DNA of 6,495 nucleotides. Origin: an uncultured Clostridium sp. (GTDB lineage Bacteria; Bacillota; Clostridia; UBA1212; UBA1255). The position numbers and the translations under genes were made by a program. Positions 1 to 5,986 of the stretch are shown in pieces. Under the pieces are notes generated by a model. That model made no database searches, was not told where the DNA came from, and saw only the letters and a program-made list of their open reading frames with translations. The DNA is taken from positions 1 to 6,495 of the forward strand of contig USLW01000119.1 of NCBI GenBank assembly GCA_900555605.1, in the 5' to 3' direction. Every line of letters begins with the position of its first letter. Position 1 is the first letter of the stretch.

Positions 1-1964
1 TTCATATTGCCTGTTCCGGAGGCTTCTTTAGAAGCGGTTGAAATTTGTTCGCTGACATCTCCCGCCGGAATCATGATCTGGGCCAGACTGACGCCGTAAT
101 TCGGTAAAAAAACCACCTTCAGCTTATCGGCGATTCGCGGATCCCGATTAATCCGGTCTGCCACGGTGCAGATCAGTTTAATCGTGTTCTTTGCCAGCGC
201 ATATCCGGGAAATGCTTTTGCCCCGAAAATAAAAGTACGCGGTACCATATCGAGTGCGGGATCTTCGGTTAAACGGTGATACAGCTCTATAATGTGGAAC
301 ACATTCAGCAGCTGCCGTTTATACATATGAAGCCGTTTTACCTGGATATCAAAAATAGAGTCCGGATTTACTGTAATTGCACAGCGCGTTTTAATAAGAT
401 CCGCTAAATTTTGTTTGTTCTCCCGTTTTATCCGGGCCAGCCGCTCCAGAAAGGCAGGATCCTCCGTATACGGCTTAAGCGCAGCAATCTTTAGCGGTTC
501 TCTGTGCCAGGCCGTACCGATGGTTTCATTCAGCAGAGACGCCAGTCCGGGGTTCGCCTGCATCAGCCAGCGCCGATGGGTAATGCCATTCGTCTTATTA
601 TTGAATTTGTCCGGATAAAATTCGTTGAAATCCTTCAGTTCCTGATTTTTCAGAATATTCGTATGCAGCTGCGCCACACCGTTGACAGAATGACTGCCCA
701 CAATGGCCAGATAAGCCATTTTCACAAGGCCATCCTGTATGATGGACATTGCGCTCAGCTTATTCCAGTCCCCACGGAAGCATTGTGATAGTTCACCGCA
801 GAACCTCCGGTTGATTTCTTCTATAATCATATAAATTCGCGGCAGCAGTCTGCGGAACATGGGAACCTGCCATTTCTCCAGTGCCTCGGCTAATATCGTA
901 TGGTTGGTGTATGCCATGGTACGCGTGGTAATCCGCCAGGCCTCATCCCAGCCCATTCCCTCTTCATCGATCAGAATGCGAATCAGCTCCGGAATTGCCA
1001 GCGCAGGATGGGTATCGTTGATATGGATCGCCGTATAATGGTCGAAATCATGCAGGGACAGCCCCATCCTTTTATGCTTATGCACAATGCTCTGTATACC
1101 GGCACTTGTAAAAAAGTACTCCTGCTTGAGCCGCAGCAATTTGCCGCGTTCAGTGGAATCATCCGGATACAGGACATTTGTGATAGCACTGACCGCGTAT
1201 TGTCCCGCAATCGCTTTCTCGTAATCTCCACGGCTGAACATGGTAAAATCAAATCCGGTTCCATCTGTCTCTGCGCTCCACAACCGCAGCGTATTGACCG
1301 TACCGTTACAGTATCCCGGTACAGGCATATCGTAGGGAACCGCCAGAATGGGTTCATAATCCCGCAGATCTACATACAGCCGCTGGTTCTCCCAGCGCAT
1401 TTGACATTGGCCGCCGAATTTTACGATGCAGGCTTCGTCGTCTCTGCGCGTTTCCCATACATTTGCGATTTTCAGCCAGTCGTCCGGCGTCTCGATCTGA
1501 TAGCCATTTGTAATCTCCTGTTTAAAAAGACCGTACTGATACCGGATCCCCACCCCGTGTCCCGGAATTTTCAGAGAAGCCATGGAATCAATAAAGCAGG
1601 CCGCCAGACGGCCCAGCCCGCCGTTGCCCAATCCCGCATCCGGTTCTACTTCCTCAAGCGCTCTCAGGGGGATTCCGAAATCTTGAAGTCCGGCCGCCAC
1701 GACCTCCCGGATTCCGAGATTGATCAGCGCCGCATCCATCAGCCTGCCGATCAAAAATTCCATAGAAAAATAATACACCTGCTTTACGCGATCCTTCTCA
1801 TACCGTACCTCCGTCGCATGCCAGTCACCGGCCATATAATCCCGGATCAATGCGCCCAGCGCCAAATATTGAACTGTCTCCGAAGCGTCCTCGACACTCT
1901 CTTGATACATGGAAATTAATTTATTTTGATAATCGCGTTTAAATGCCTCTTTATTCAGATCCAA
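1..1964 (-). CDS. glgP: Glycogen/alpha-glucan phosphorylase, 3' end cut off
   Basis: GT35 phosphorylase; it releases glucose-1-phosphate from the non-reducing ends of alpha-1,4-glucan using pyridoxal phosphate (PLP), in the cytoplasm. The 654 complete codons read without interruption. Visible family blocks are FSMEFLIGR (about 66-74), DAGLGNGGLGRLAA (109-122), HINDTHPAL (314-322), TMAYTNHTILAEALEKW, GSHSVNGVAQLHT, NNKTNGITHRRW (from about 455), QVKRLHMYKRQ (541-551, phosphate/PLP-phosphate contacts) and the PLP signature EASGTGNM at the very end. The next codon, of which only two bases (AA) are in the window, should be the Schiff-base lysine, residue 655. The family usually has about 750-820 residues, so 100-170 residues lie outside. 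The start is TTG at 1964: GGAGGG (1972-1977) sits 7 nt upstream, whereas the first in-frame ATG (1910) has no Shine-Dalgarno. It is the last visible gene of the operon, 38 nt after glgA. The truncation is the window edge, not a mutation. Substrate preference (glycogen or maltodextrin) cannot be settled here. Confidence 0.97.
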   Translation of the reverse strand, partial: MDLNKEAFKRDYQNKLISMYQESVEDASETVQYLALGALIRDYMAGDWHATEVRYEKDRVKQVYYFSMEFLIGRLMDAALINLGIREVVAAGLQDFGIPLRALEEVEPDAGLGNGGLGRLAACFIDSMASLKIPGHGVGIRYQYGLFKQEITNGYQIETPDDWLKIANVWETRRDDEACIVKFGGQCQMRWENQRLYVDLRDYEPILAVPYDMPVPGYCNGTVNTLRLWSAETDGTGFDFTMFSRGDYEKAIAGQYAVSAITNVLYPDDSTERGKLLRLKQEYFFTSAGIQSIVHKHKRMGLSLHDFDHYTAIHINDTHPALAIPELIRILIDEEGMGWDEAWRITTRTMAYTNHTILAEALEKWQVPMFRRLLPRIYMIIEEINRRFCGELSQCFRGDWNKLSAMSIIQDGLVKMAYLAIVGSHSVNGVAQLHTNILKNQELKDFNEFYPDKFNNKTNGITHRRWLMQANPGLASLLNETIGTAWHREPLKIAALKPYTEDPAFLERLARIKRENKQNLADLIKTRCAITVNPDSIFDIQVKRLHMYKRQLLNVFHIIELYHRLTEDPALDMVPRTFIFGAKAFPGYALAKNTIKLICTVADRINRDPRIADKLKVVFLPNYGVSLAQIMIPAGDVSEQISTASKEASGTGNM

Positions 1965-1971
1965 TGATCGT

Positions 1972-1977
1972 CCCTCC
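1972..1977 (-). promoter_or_regulatory. Ribosome binding site of glgP that decides a TTG start
   Basis: GGAGGG on the minus strand, with a 7-nt spacer (ACGATCA) before TTG at 1964. No comparable site precedes the in-frame ATG at 1910, which is preceded by AAATTAATTTCC. This favours the TTG and adds 18 residues to the N-terminus. Confidence 0.85.
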
Positions 1978-2002
1978 AGAATTCAATCTGAGCCGCAATG
2001 CT

Positions 2003-3436
2003 TCATTCTGTAATGCTGTCATACAGGCTGGCATATTTTGCGCTCTGTTTTTCCCAATCAAACCGCGTATGCATGGCGTTTTGCACAAGCCGCTTCCACA
2101 CCTCCGGATGATCGTACTGCACAAGGGCATATTTTAAAATATTCAGCATCTCGTGCGCATTGAAATTAGCAAAGGAAAATCCGTTGCCCTCTCCCGTATA
2201 TTCGTTATACGGCGTAACGGTATCCTTCAGGCCCCCGGTTTCCCGTACCAACGGCAGCGTACCGTATCGCATAGCAATCATCTGGCTCAGGCCGCACGGT
2301 TCAAACAGCGAGGGCATTAAAAAAAGATCCGAACCTGCATAAATTTTTGACGCAAGGGTATGATCAAAACGGATACAGGCCGCAATCTTGCCGGGATACG
2401 CGGAGGCATAATATGCAAAAAAGTCCTGATAATCCGCATCTCCGGTGCCCAGCAGCACAAACTGCAGGTCGAGCTTTAAAATATCCTCCATGACACAGGT
2501 TACCAGATCAAGCCCCTTTTGTCGCACCAAGCGGGTAATCATCCCGACCACCGGAATATCCGGATTGGCAGGAAGGCCCACGGACTGCTGAAGATCTACC
2601 TTATTAACGACTTTTCGATTCAAAGAGCGGACCGTAAAATTCTGTGCAATATTGGGATCCGTCCGAGGATCGTTTTTTTCATAATCGATGCCGTTTGTAA
2701 TCCCCACGAGCTTATATGACATTTTACGCAGAAGGCCGTCAAGCTCCTCGCCGTAATACGGCTGCTGAATCTCTTTTGCATAGGTCTGGCTCACCGTGGT
2801 GATCCGGTCGGCATACACGATCCCCGCCTTCATAAAGGAGATCCCATCCTTGAATTTTATTTTATCCTCTGTAAAATATCCCATGTTCAATCCGAGGAGC
2901 TCTTCCAGCACTGCCGGAGAAAAAACGCCCTGATATTTGAGATTATGAATCGTAAAAACCGATCCGGTACCGCAAAACTCCGGTCTTTCAGAATAAAAAT
3001 CCTTTAAATACAGCGGAATCATTCCGGTATGCCAGTCGTTGCAGTGTAAAACATCCGGCTTAAAGTCATCCATATGGGCGACGGATTCCATCACAGCTCT
3101 GCAAAAATAGGCGAACCGTTCTCCGTCGTCGAAGTACCCGTAACAGCCGGGGCGCTTAAAATAGTATTCGTTATCCACAAAGTAGATGGGAATATCCTCA
3201 TAATTTAAATATTCCAAGCCGCAGTACTGATTTCTCCAGCCAACGGCTACGCCGAACGAAGCCAGCAGGCACGTCTTGGACGTGTAGTTCGGAGAAATAT
3301 CTCCATATTTCGGCATAATAATTCGTACATCGATGCCCTGGGCCCGCAGCGCTTTCGGCAGTGCAAAAGATACATCTGCCAAACCTCCTGTTTTCATGAA
3401 CGGCTGCACTTCCGTAGAAATAAATAAAACCTTCAT
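2003..3436 (-). CDS. glgA: Glycogen synthase (ADP-glucose)
   Basis: GT5 glycogen synthase, 477 residues, the normal bacterial length. It transfers glucose from ADP-glucose to the non-reducing end of alpha-1,4-glucan in the cytoplasm. The N-terminal GT-B domain carries KTGGLADV at 15-22, the ADP-glucose loop. Also visible are HCNDWHTGMIPLYL (131-144) and FTIHNLKYQG (161-170), which has the conserved active-site His. The C-terminal domain has TRLVRQKGLDL (301-311), with the conserved Arg/Lys pair that contacts the phosphates. It also has FEPCGLSQMIAMRYGT (378-393), with the conserved active-site Glu at 379, and GGLKDTV (401-407). All expected residues are present, so it should be active. The ATG at 3436 is preceded by AGGAGG (3442-3447) with a 5-nt spacer. 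It lies 37 nt after glgD and 38 nt before glgP, within the operon. The KTGGLADV class uses ADP-glucose, which agrees with glgC upstream. Confidence 0.98.
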   Translation of the reverse strand: MKVLFISTEVQPFMKTGGLADVSFALPKALRAQGIDVRIIMPKYGDISPNYTSKTCLLASFGVAVGWRNQYCGLEYLNYEDIPIYFVDNEYYFKRPGCYGYFDDGERFAYFCRAVMESVAHMDDFKPDVLHCNDWHTGMIPLYLKDFYSERPEFCGTGSVFTIHNLKYQGVFSPAVLEELLGLNMGYFTEDKIKFKDGISFMKAGIVYADRITTVSQTYAKEIQQPYYGEELDGLLRKMSYKLVGITNGIDYEKNDPRTDPNIAQNFTVRSLNRKVVNKVDLQQSVGLPANPDIPVVGMITRLVRQKGLDLVTCVMEDILKLDLQFVLLGTGDADYQDFFAYYASAYPGKIAACIRFDHTLASKIYAGSDLFLMPSLFEPCGLSQMIAMRYGTLPLVRETGGLKDTVTPYNEYTGEGNGFSFANFNAHEMLNILKYALVQYDHPEVWKRLVQNAMHTRFDWEKQSAKYASLYDSITE

Positions 3437-3441
3437 ACACC

Positions 3442-3447
3442 CCTCCT
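3442..3447 (-). promoter_or_regulatory. Ribosome binding site of glgA
   Basis: AGGAGG on the minus strand, with a 5-nt spacer (GGTGT) to the ATG at 3436. This is the most consensus-like Shine-Dalgarno in the operon. It lies 5 nt downstream of the hairpin at 3453-3469. Confidence 0.85.
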
Positions 3448-3452
3448 ATTCT

Positions 3453-3469
3453 GCCGCCGAAACGGCGGC
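3453..3469 (-). other. GC-rich hairpin between glgD and glgA
   Basis: Perfect inverted repeat: GCCGCCG, loop TTT, CGGCGGC in transcript orientation (7 bp, all G-C). It starts a few bases after the glgD stop codon and ends 5 nt before the glgA Shine-Dalgarno. The following bases (AGAATAGGAGG) have no T-run, so it is not an intrinsic terminator. A stable stem here could protect the upstream mRNA 3' end or affect translation of glgA. The function is inferred; only the structure is visible. Confidence 0.6.
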
Positions 3470-3473
3470 GCTG

Positions 3474-4589
3474 TTAATTGAATCGGTTTTTCTTTTCGAT
3501 GACCAGCGGGAAGGAGTCGTTTCCTTTCAGTTCCGTTCCCGAGGTGATCTCTACATTCTTGTCAATGATCACATGTGACAGCCTGGCGCCGCTCCGGACA
3601 TCAACATTCTGCAGAATAATGCTATTTTCAATGACCACGTCCTCATCAATATTCACATACCTGCCCAACAGGCTGTTTGTTACAGTTCCTTTGATTCTGC
3701 AGCCGTCTGCGATCAGAGAATGATACACCCGGCATCCCTTTACGTAAAGCGTAGGCGGTTCGTCCTTGATCTTTGTAAAGATGGGACGCTCTGAACGAAA
3801 AAGCTCGTTGCTTACAGTGATATCCAGCATACGCATATTACTTTTATAATATGCCGTGATCGTATTGATGCAGGATACAAAGCCTTTGAAGCAGTACGCA
3901 TTTACCGTAATATTGGGCAGATCACGGAAAATAAAATTGTAAAAGCTTCCCTGATTGACCGTACGGGCGCTGCGGTAGATGAGCTGCATGAGTTTTGCTT
4001 TTTTCATAATAAAAATCTCCATACAGATATTTGCCGCGTTTGCAAACCCCACATTCTTGCCGACTCCGGTTACCCGGCTGGTTTCTTCATCTACATCCAG
4101 CGTGAAGCAGTTCTGAAATTCTGTTCCTGCATCATTTGTTTTTGTATAAACAAAAGTCATATCACAGCCGGATCGTTCGTGTGACTCCACCACCTCTGAC
4201 AGATCCAGATTGCAGATCATGTACGAAGAGGTCAGGATCACATTTTCACTTGTGCTGCGGTAAAAGTATTCCATATTATTCTTCAGCAGCTTAGAGTCAT
4301 AATTTACAAAATCGTTCAAGCCGTGGCTGAACAGAAAAATGCCGTCGATCTTTCGGTTTAGGTCCCATGGCTTTCCGGTTCCGATATGATCCACCAGAGA
4401 ACGGGAGTTGGACTGCGAAAAAACGCCTACATTTTTAATGCCGCTGTTTACAATATTAGACAGCATAAAATCAATAACGCGATATCGGCTTCCGATGGGA
4501 ACGGAAGCAATGGGCCGGTTCGTGGTAAGGCTGCGTATATCATTTTCATTTTCCGACAAATTGATAATTGCCATATAATCTTTGATCAT
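3474..4589 (-). CDS. glgD: GlgD, non-catalytic ADP-glucose pyrophosphorylase-like subunit
   Basis: 371 residues, homologous along its length to the neighbouring GlgC. It has a nucleotidyltransferase-like fold at about 1-260 (PIGSRYRVIDFMLSNIVNSGI at 31-51, GKPWDLNR at 72-79) and a C-terminal left-handed beta-helix repeat region at about 280-355. The catalytic features of GlgC are missing. The glycine-rich loop AGGQGSRLG is replaced by INLSENENDI (9-18). The block [10 protein letters not shown] is replaced by TSSYMICNLDL (120-130), putting Tyr123 where GlgC has its catalytic Asp. This is the known pattern of Firmicutes GlgD, which partners GlgC in a hetero-oligomeric pyrophosphorylase and influences its activity; that role here is inferred from family and position. 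The ATG at 4589 has AAGGAG 7 nt upstream, so it is preferred over the in-frame Met6. It sits 36 nt after glgC and 37 nt before glgA. Confidence 0.96.
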   Translation of the reverse strand: MIKDYMAIINLSENENDIRSLTTNRPIASVPIGSRYRVIDFMLSNIVNSGIKNVGVFSQSNSRSLVDHIGTGKPWDLNRKIDGIFLFSHGLNDFVNYDSKLLKNNMEYFYRSTSENVILTSSYMICNLDLSEVVESHERSGCDMTFVYTKTNDAGTEFQNCFTLDVDEETSRVTGVGKNVGFANAANICMEIFIMKKAKLMQLIYRSARTVNQGSFYNFIFRDLPNITVNAYCFKGFVSCINTITAYYKSNMRMLDITVSNELFRSERPIFTKIKDEPPTLYVKGCRVYHSLIADGCRIKGTVTNSLLGRYVNIDEDVVIENSIILQNVDVRSGARLSHVIIDKNVEITSGTELKGNDSFPLVIEKKNRFN

Positions 4590-4596
4590 ATTTTCA

Positions 4597-4602
4597 CTCC
4601 TT
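4597..4602 (-). promoter_or_regulatory. Ribosome binding site of glgD
   Basis: AAGGAG on the minus strand, 7 nt before ATG 4589. Its first base overlaps a small perfect inverted repeat, TGCAT-AGG-ATGCA in transcript orientation (4602-4614). That 5-bp stem is weak and may be incidental. The site decides for Met1 over Met6 as the glgD start. Confidence 0.8.
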
Positions 4603-4625
4603 GCATCCTATGCACTGCCGGCAAT

Positions 4626-5771
4626 TTACGCCAGCACACCCTGCGAAAGCAATATTTTACCGCTTTCAATCACGGCAATATCCGTCCCGTTTCCGATCAC
4701 ATTATATTCCCGTACACATACCCGTTCCAACAGAATACTTTTATTGATCAGCACATTTTCACCAATCACGCAGTCTTCCATCACAATAGAATTGACTATG
4801 CGCGTATTGGGGCCGACGGTGACGCCGGGAAAGATGATGGAATTGACCACCTCCCCCATAATAATACTGCCTTCGGAAATAATACTGTTTTCTATACGCG
4901 CTTCCGGACCGATATACTGCGCAGGACGGGAGGCCGTCTCCGTGTACAGCTTCCACTGACTGTCGAAAAGCTTCACCTCGTTATCTTCGCTGAGCAGATC
5001 CATGTTGGCCTCCCAAAAGCTTTCGACGGTTCCGACATCCTTCCAGTACCCCTCATAACGATAAGCCACCAGTTTTTCACCGCTCGCCAGCATGTTCGGA
5101 ATCATATTTTTTCCGAAATCATTGTTCGAGGCGGGATCTGTAGCATCATCCATCAGATACCGCTTCAATTTATCATATGTAAAAATATAAATTCCCATTG
5201 ACGCCAGGCAGCTCCGGGGATGCTGCGGTTTTTCTTCGAATTCTGTAATCACATCGTTAGAATCCGTATTCATAATGCCGAACCGGCAGGCTTCCTCCGG
5301 ACGAACCTGTATGACCGCAATGGTAGCATCCGCCCGGCTGCGGATATGATGCTGGAGCATGAGGCGATAATCCATTTTATAGATGTGGTCGCCGGAGAGA
5401 ATAAGAACATATTCGGGCGAATAGCGGTCGATGAAGTTGATGTTCTGATATATGGCGTTCGCGGTGTTCTTGTACCACTCGGTGCCCTCTATCTGCTGAT
5501 AGGGGGAGAGAATATGCACGCCGCCGTTCTCTCTGTCGAGATCCCACGGCTGACCGTTGCCGATATAGTCGTTGAGCTCGAGCGGCTGATACTGCGTGAG
5601 CACGCCGACGGTGTCAATGCCGGAGTTGACGCAGTTGGAAAGGGAAAAATCGATCATGCGGTATTTCCCGCCGAACGAAACGGCAGGCTTGGCGATCTTC
5701 TCCGTCAGAACACCCAGACGGCTGCCCTGACCGCCCGCCAGGAGCATGGCTACGCATTCTTTTTTTCGCAT
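4626..5771 (-). CDS. glgC: Glucose-1-phosphate adenylyltransferase (ADP-glucose pyrophosphorylase)
   Basis: Catalyses glucose-1-phosphate + ATP to ADP-glucose + PPi, the committed step of bacterial glycogen synthesis, in the cytoplasm. 381 residues from ATG 5771, close to the usual Firmicutes length of about 380. The N-terminal nucleotidyltransferase domain shows the pyrophosphorylase loop [12 protein letters not shown] (12-23), [20 protein letters not shown] (28-47), [10 protein letters not shown] (71-80), [10 protein letters not shown] (126-135) with catalytic Asp128, FEEKP (178-182) with Lys181 expected to bind glucose-1-phosphate, and [10 protein letters not shown] (239-248). The C-terminal part (about 285-370) is a hexapeptide-type left-handed beta-helix ([23 protein letters not shown]). 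An in-frame TTG at 5777 would add two residues. I prefer ATG 5771 because the Shine-Dalgarno GGAGG (5781-5785) is 9 nt from it but only 3 nt from the TTG. It is the first gene of the operon, with a 215-nt divergent control region upstream. Its first third is richer in GC than the rest. Confidence 0.98.
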   Translation of the reverse strand: MRKKECVAMLLAGGQGSRLGVLTEKIAKPAVSFGGKYRMIDFSLSNCVNSGIDTVGVLTQYQPLELNDYIGNGQPWDLDRENGGVHILSPYQQIEGTEWYKNTANAIYQNINFIDRYSPEYVLILSGDHIYKMDYRLMLQHHIRSRADATIAVIQVRPEEACRFGIMNTDSNDVITEFEEKPQHPRSCLASMGIYIFTYDKLKRYLMDDATDPASNNDFGKNMIPNMLASGEKLVAYRYEGYWKDVGTVESFWEANMDLLSEDNEVKLFDSQWKLYTETASRPAQYIGPEARIENSIISEGSIIMGEVVNSIIFPGVTVGPNTRIVNSIVMEDCVIGENVLINKSILLERVCVREYNVIGNGTDIAVIESGKILLSQGVLA

Positions 5772-5780
5772 GGACAAGTA

Positions 5781-5787
5781 CCTCCCT
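5781..5787 (-). promoter_or_regulatory. Ribosome binding site of glgC
   Basis: AGGGAGG on the minus strand; the GGAGG core is 9 nt from ATG 5771 and only 3 nt from the upstream TTG at 5777, so it favours the ATG. The same seven bases are perfectly complementary to CCTCCCT in the hairpin further up the leader (5841-5847), which raises the possibility of masking. Confidence 0.8.
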
Positions 5788-5819
5788 AAGTATATCGTAA
5801 TGGACTTAACAAACGGGGG

Positions 5820-5859
5820 AATAAAAGGGGCTTCTCCGAGAGGGAGGAGCAGAGCCCCT
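5820..5859 (-). terminator. Terminator-like hairpin in the glgC leader (candidate attenuator)
   Basis: In minus-strand orientation the outer stem is AGGGGCT (5859-5853) with AGCCCCT (5832-5826), 7 bp. An inner 4-bp CTCC/GGAG stem closes an 8-nt loop, and a T-tract TTTTATT follows (5826-5820). This has the form of a Rho-independent terminator pointing toward glgC, ending about 49 nt before its ATG. No minus-strand gene ends upstream of it, since the next gene to the right is divergent. It is therefore not an ordinary operon end. It would instead stop transcripts entering glgC from the promoter region at about 5916. Whether it is an attenuator, a barrier to antisense transcription or a remnant is inference. 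Confidence 0.5.
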
Positions 5860-5889
5860 CCCCTACGGAATCACTCCCCCACCCATCGC

Positions 5890-5918
5890 TTGCTTCCGCT
5901 GGGCGGGTGTGGTATACT
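5890..5918 (+). promoter_or_regulatory. Promoter of the DUF2974 gene with extended -10
   Basis: TTGCTT (5890-5895) as -35, a 17-bp spacer, and TATACT (5913-5918) as -10, which matches TATAAT at 5 of 6 bases. It is preceded by TG at 5910-5911 in the extended -10 position. Transcription would start near 5925, giving a 5' leader of about 60 nt before ATG 5987. The -10 and the expected start site lie inside the palindrome at 5908-5926, so a protein bound there should block this promoter. Confidence 0.6.
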
Positions 5919-5926
5919 ATACCACA
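5908..5926. promoter_or_regulatory. Perfect 19-bp palindrome, candidate operator in the divergent control region
   Basis: TGTGGTATA-C-TATACCACA: two perfect 9-bp arms around a single central base. It overlaps the -10 box of the plus-strand promoter (TATACT, 5913-5918). Read on the minus strand it gives TATAGT (5921-5916), also with TG in the extended -10 position. The length, perfection and overlap with promoter elements are typical of an operator for a dimeric repressor. The half-site TGGTATA resembles sites of some GntR-family regulators, but I cannot assign the protein. It lies 61 nt from the plus-strand ATG and 137 nt from the glgC ATG, so it could control one or both genes. Confidence 0.65.
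5916..5921 (-). promoter_or_regulatory. Possible -10 box of a glg operon promoter
   Basis: TATAGT on the minus strand, preceded by TG in the extended -10 position. The -35 region at a 17-18 bp spacing (around 5939-5945) reads GGGAAT or TGGGAA and is a poor match to TTGACA, so the promoter would rely on the extended -10. A start near 5909 would give a leader of about 138 nt containing the terminator-like hairpin. I see no better glgC promoter in the gap. Confidence 0.35.
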
Positions 5927-5973
5927 TCGATGGGCACGATTCCCATTGACGGACACTACCCCCATCAACAAAC

Positions 5974-5980
5974 AAAGGAG
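5974..5980 (+). promoter_or_regulatory. Ribosome binding site of the DUF2974 gene
   Basis: AAAGGAG with a 6-nt spacer (AACGCC) before ATG 5987; it fixes the start of the plus-strand gene. Confidence 0.85.
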
Positions 5981-5986
5981 AACGCC

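Noticed and set aside
900..1919. Long plus-strand open frame (339 codons) inside glgP
   Set aside because: It lies antisense to a fully conserved glgP reading frame. Its translation resembles no family I know and has no ribosome binding site; it is a by-product of the glgP codons.
1..1964. glgP as a truncated pseudogene
   Set aside because: The frame is open and conserved to the last base; it ends only because the window ends inside the PLP-lysine codon.
4386..5201. Plus-strand open frame of 271 codons across glgD and glgC
   Set aside because: It is antisense to two clear enzymes and rich in His, Ile and Asn in a low-complexity way, as expected of the complement of these codons.
5775..5777. 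TTG at 5777 as the glgC start
   Set aside because: It is only 3 nt from the GGAGG core; ATG 5771, at 9 nt, is better placed.
5789..5794. TATACT on the minus strand just upstream of the glgC ribosome site as a -10 box
   Set aside because: Transcription would start near 5782, inside the Shine-Dalgarno, and no -35 lies at a suitable distance.
5946..5951. TTGACG on the plus strand as a -35 element
   Set aside because: The bases 17 nt downstream (CAAACA) are not a -10 box; the promoter at 5890-5918 is much better.
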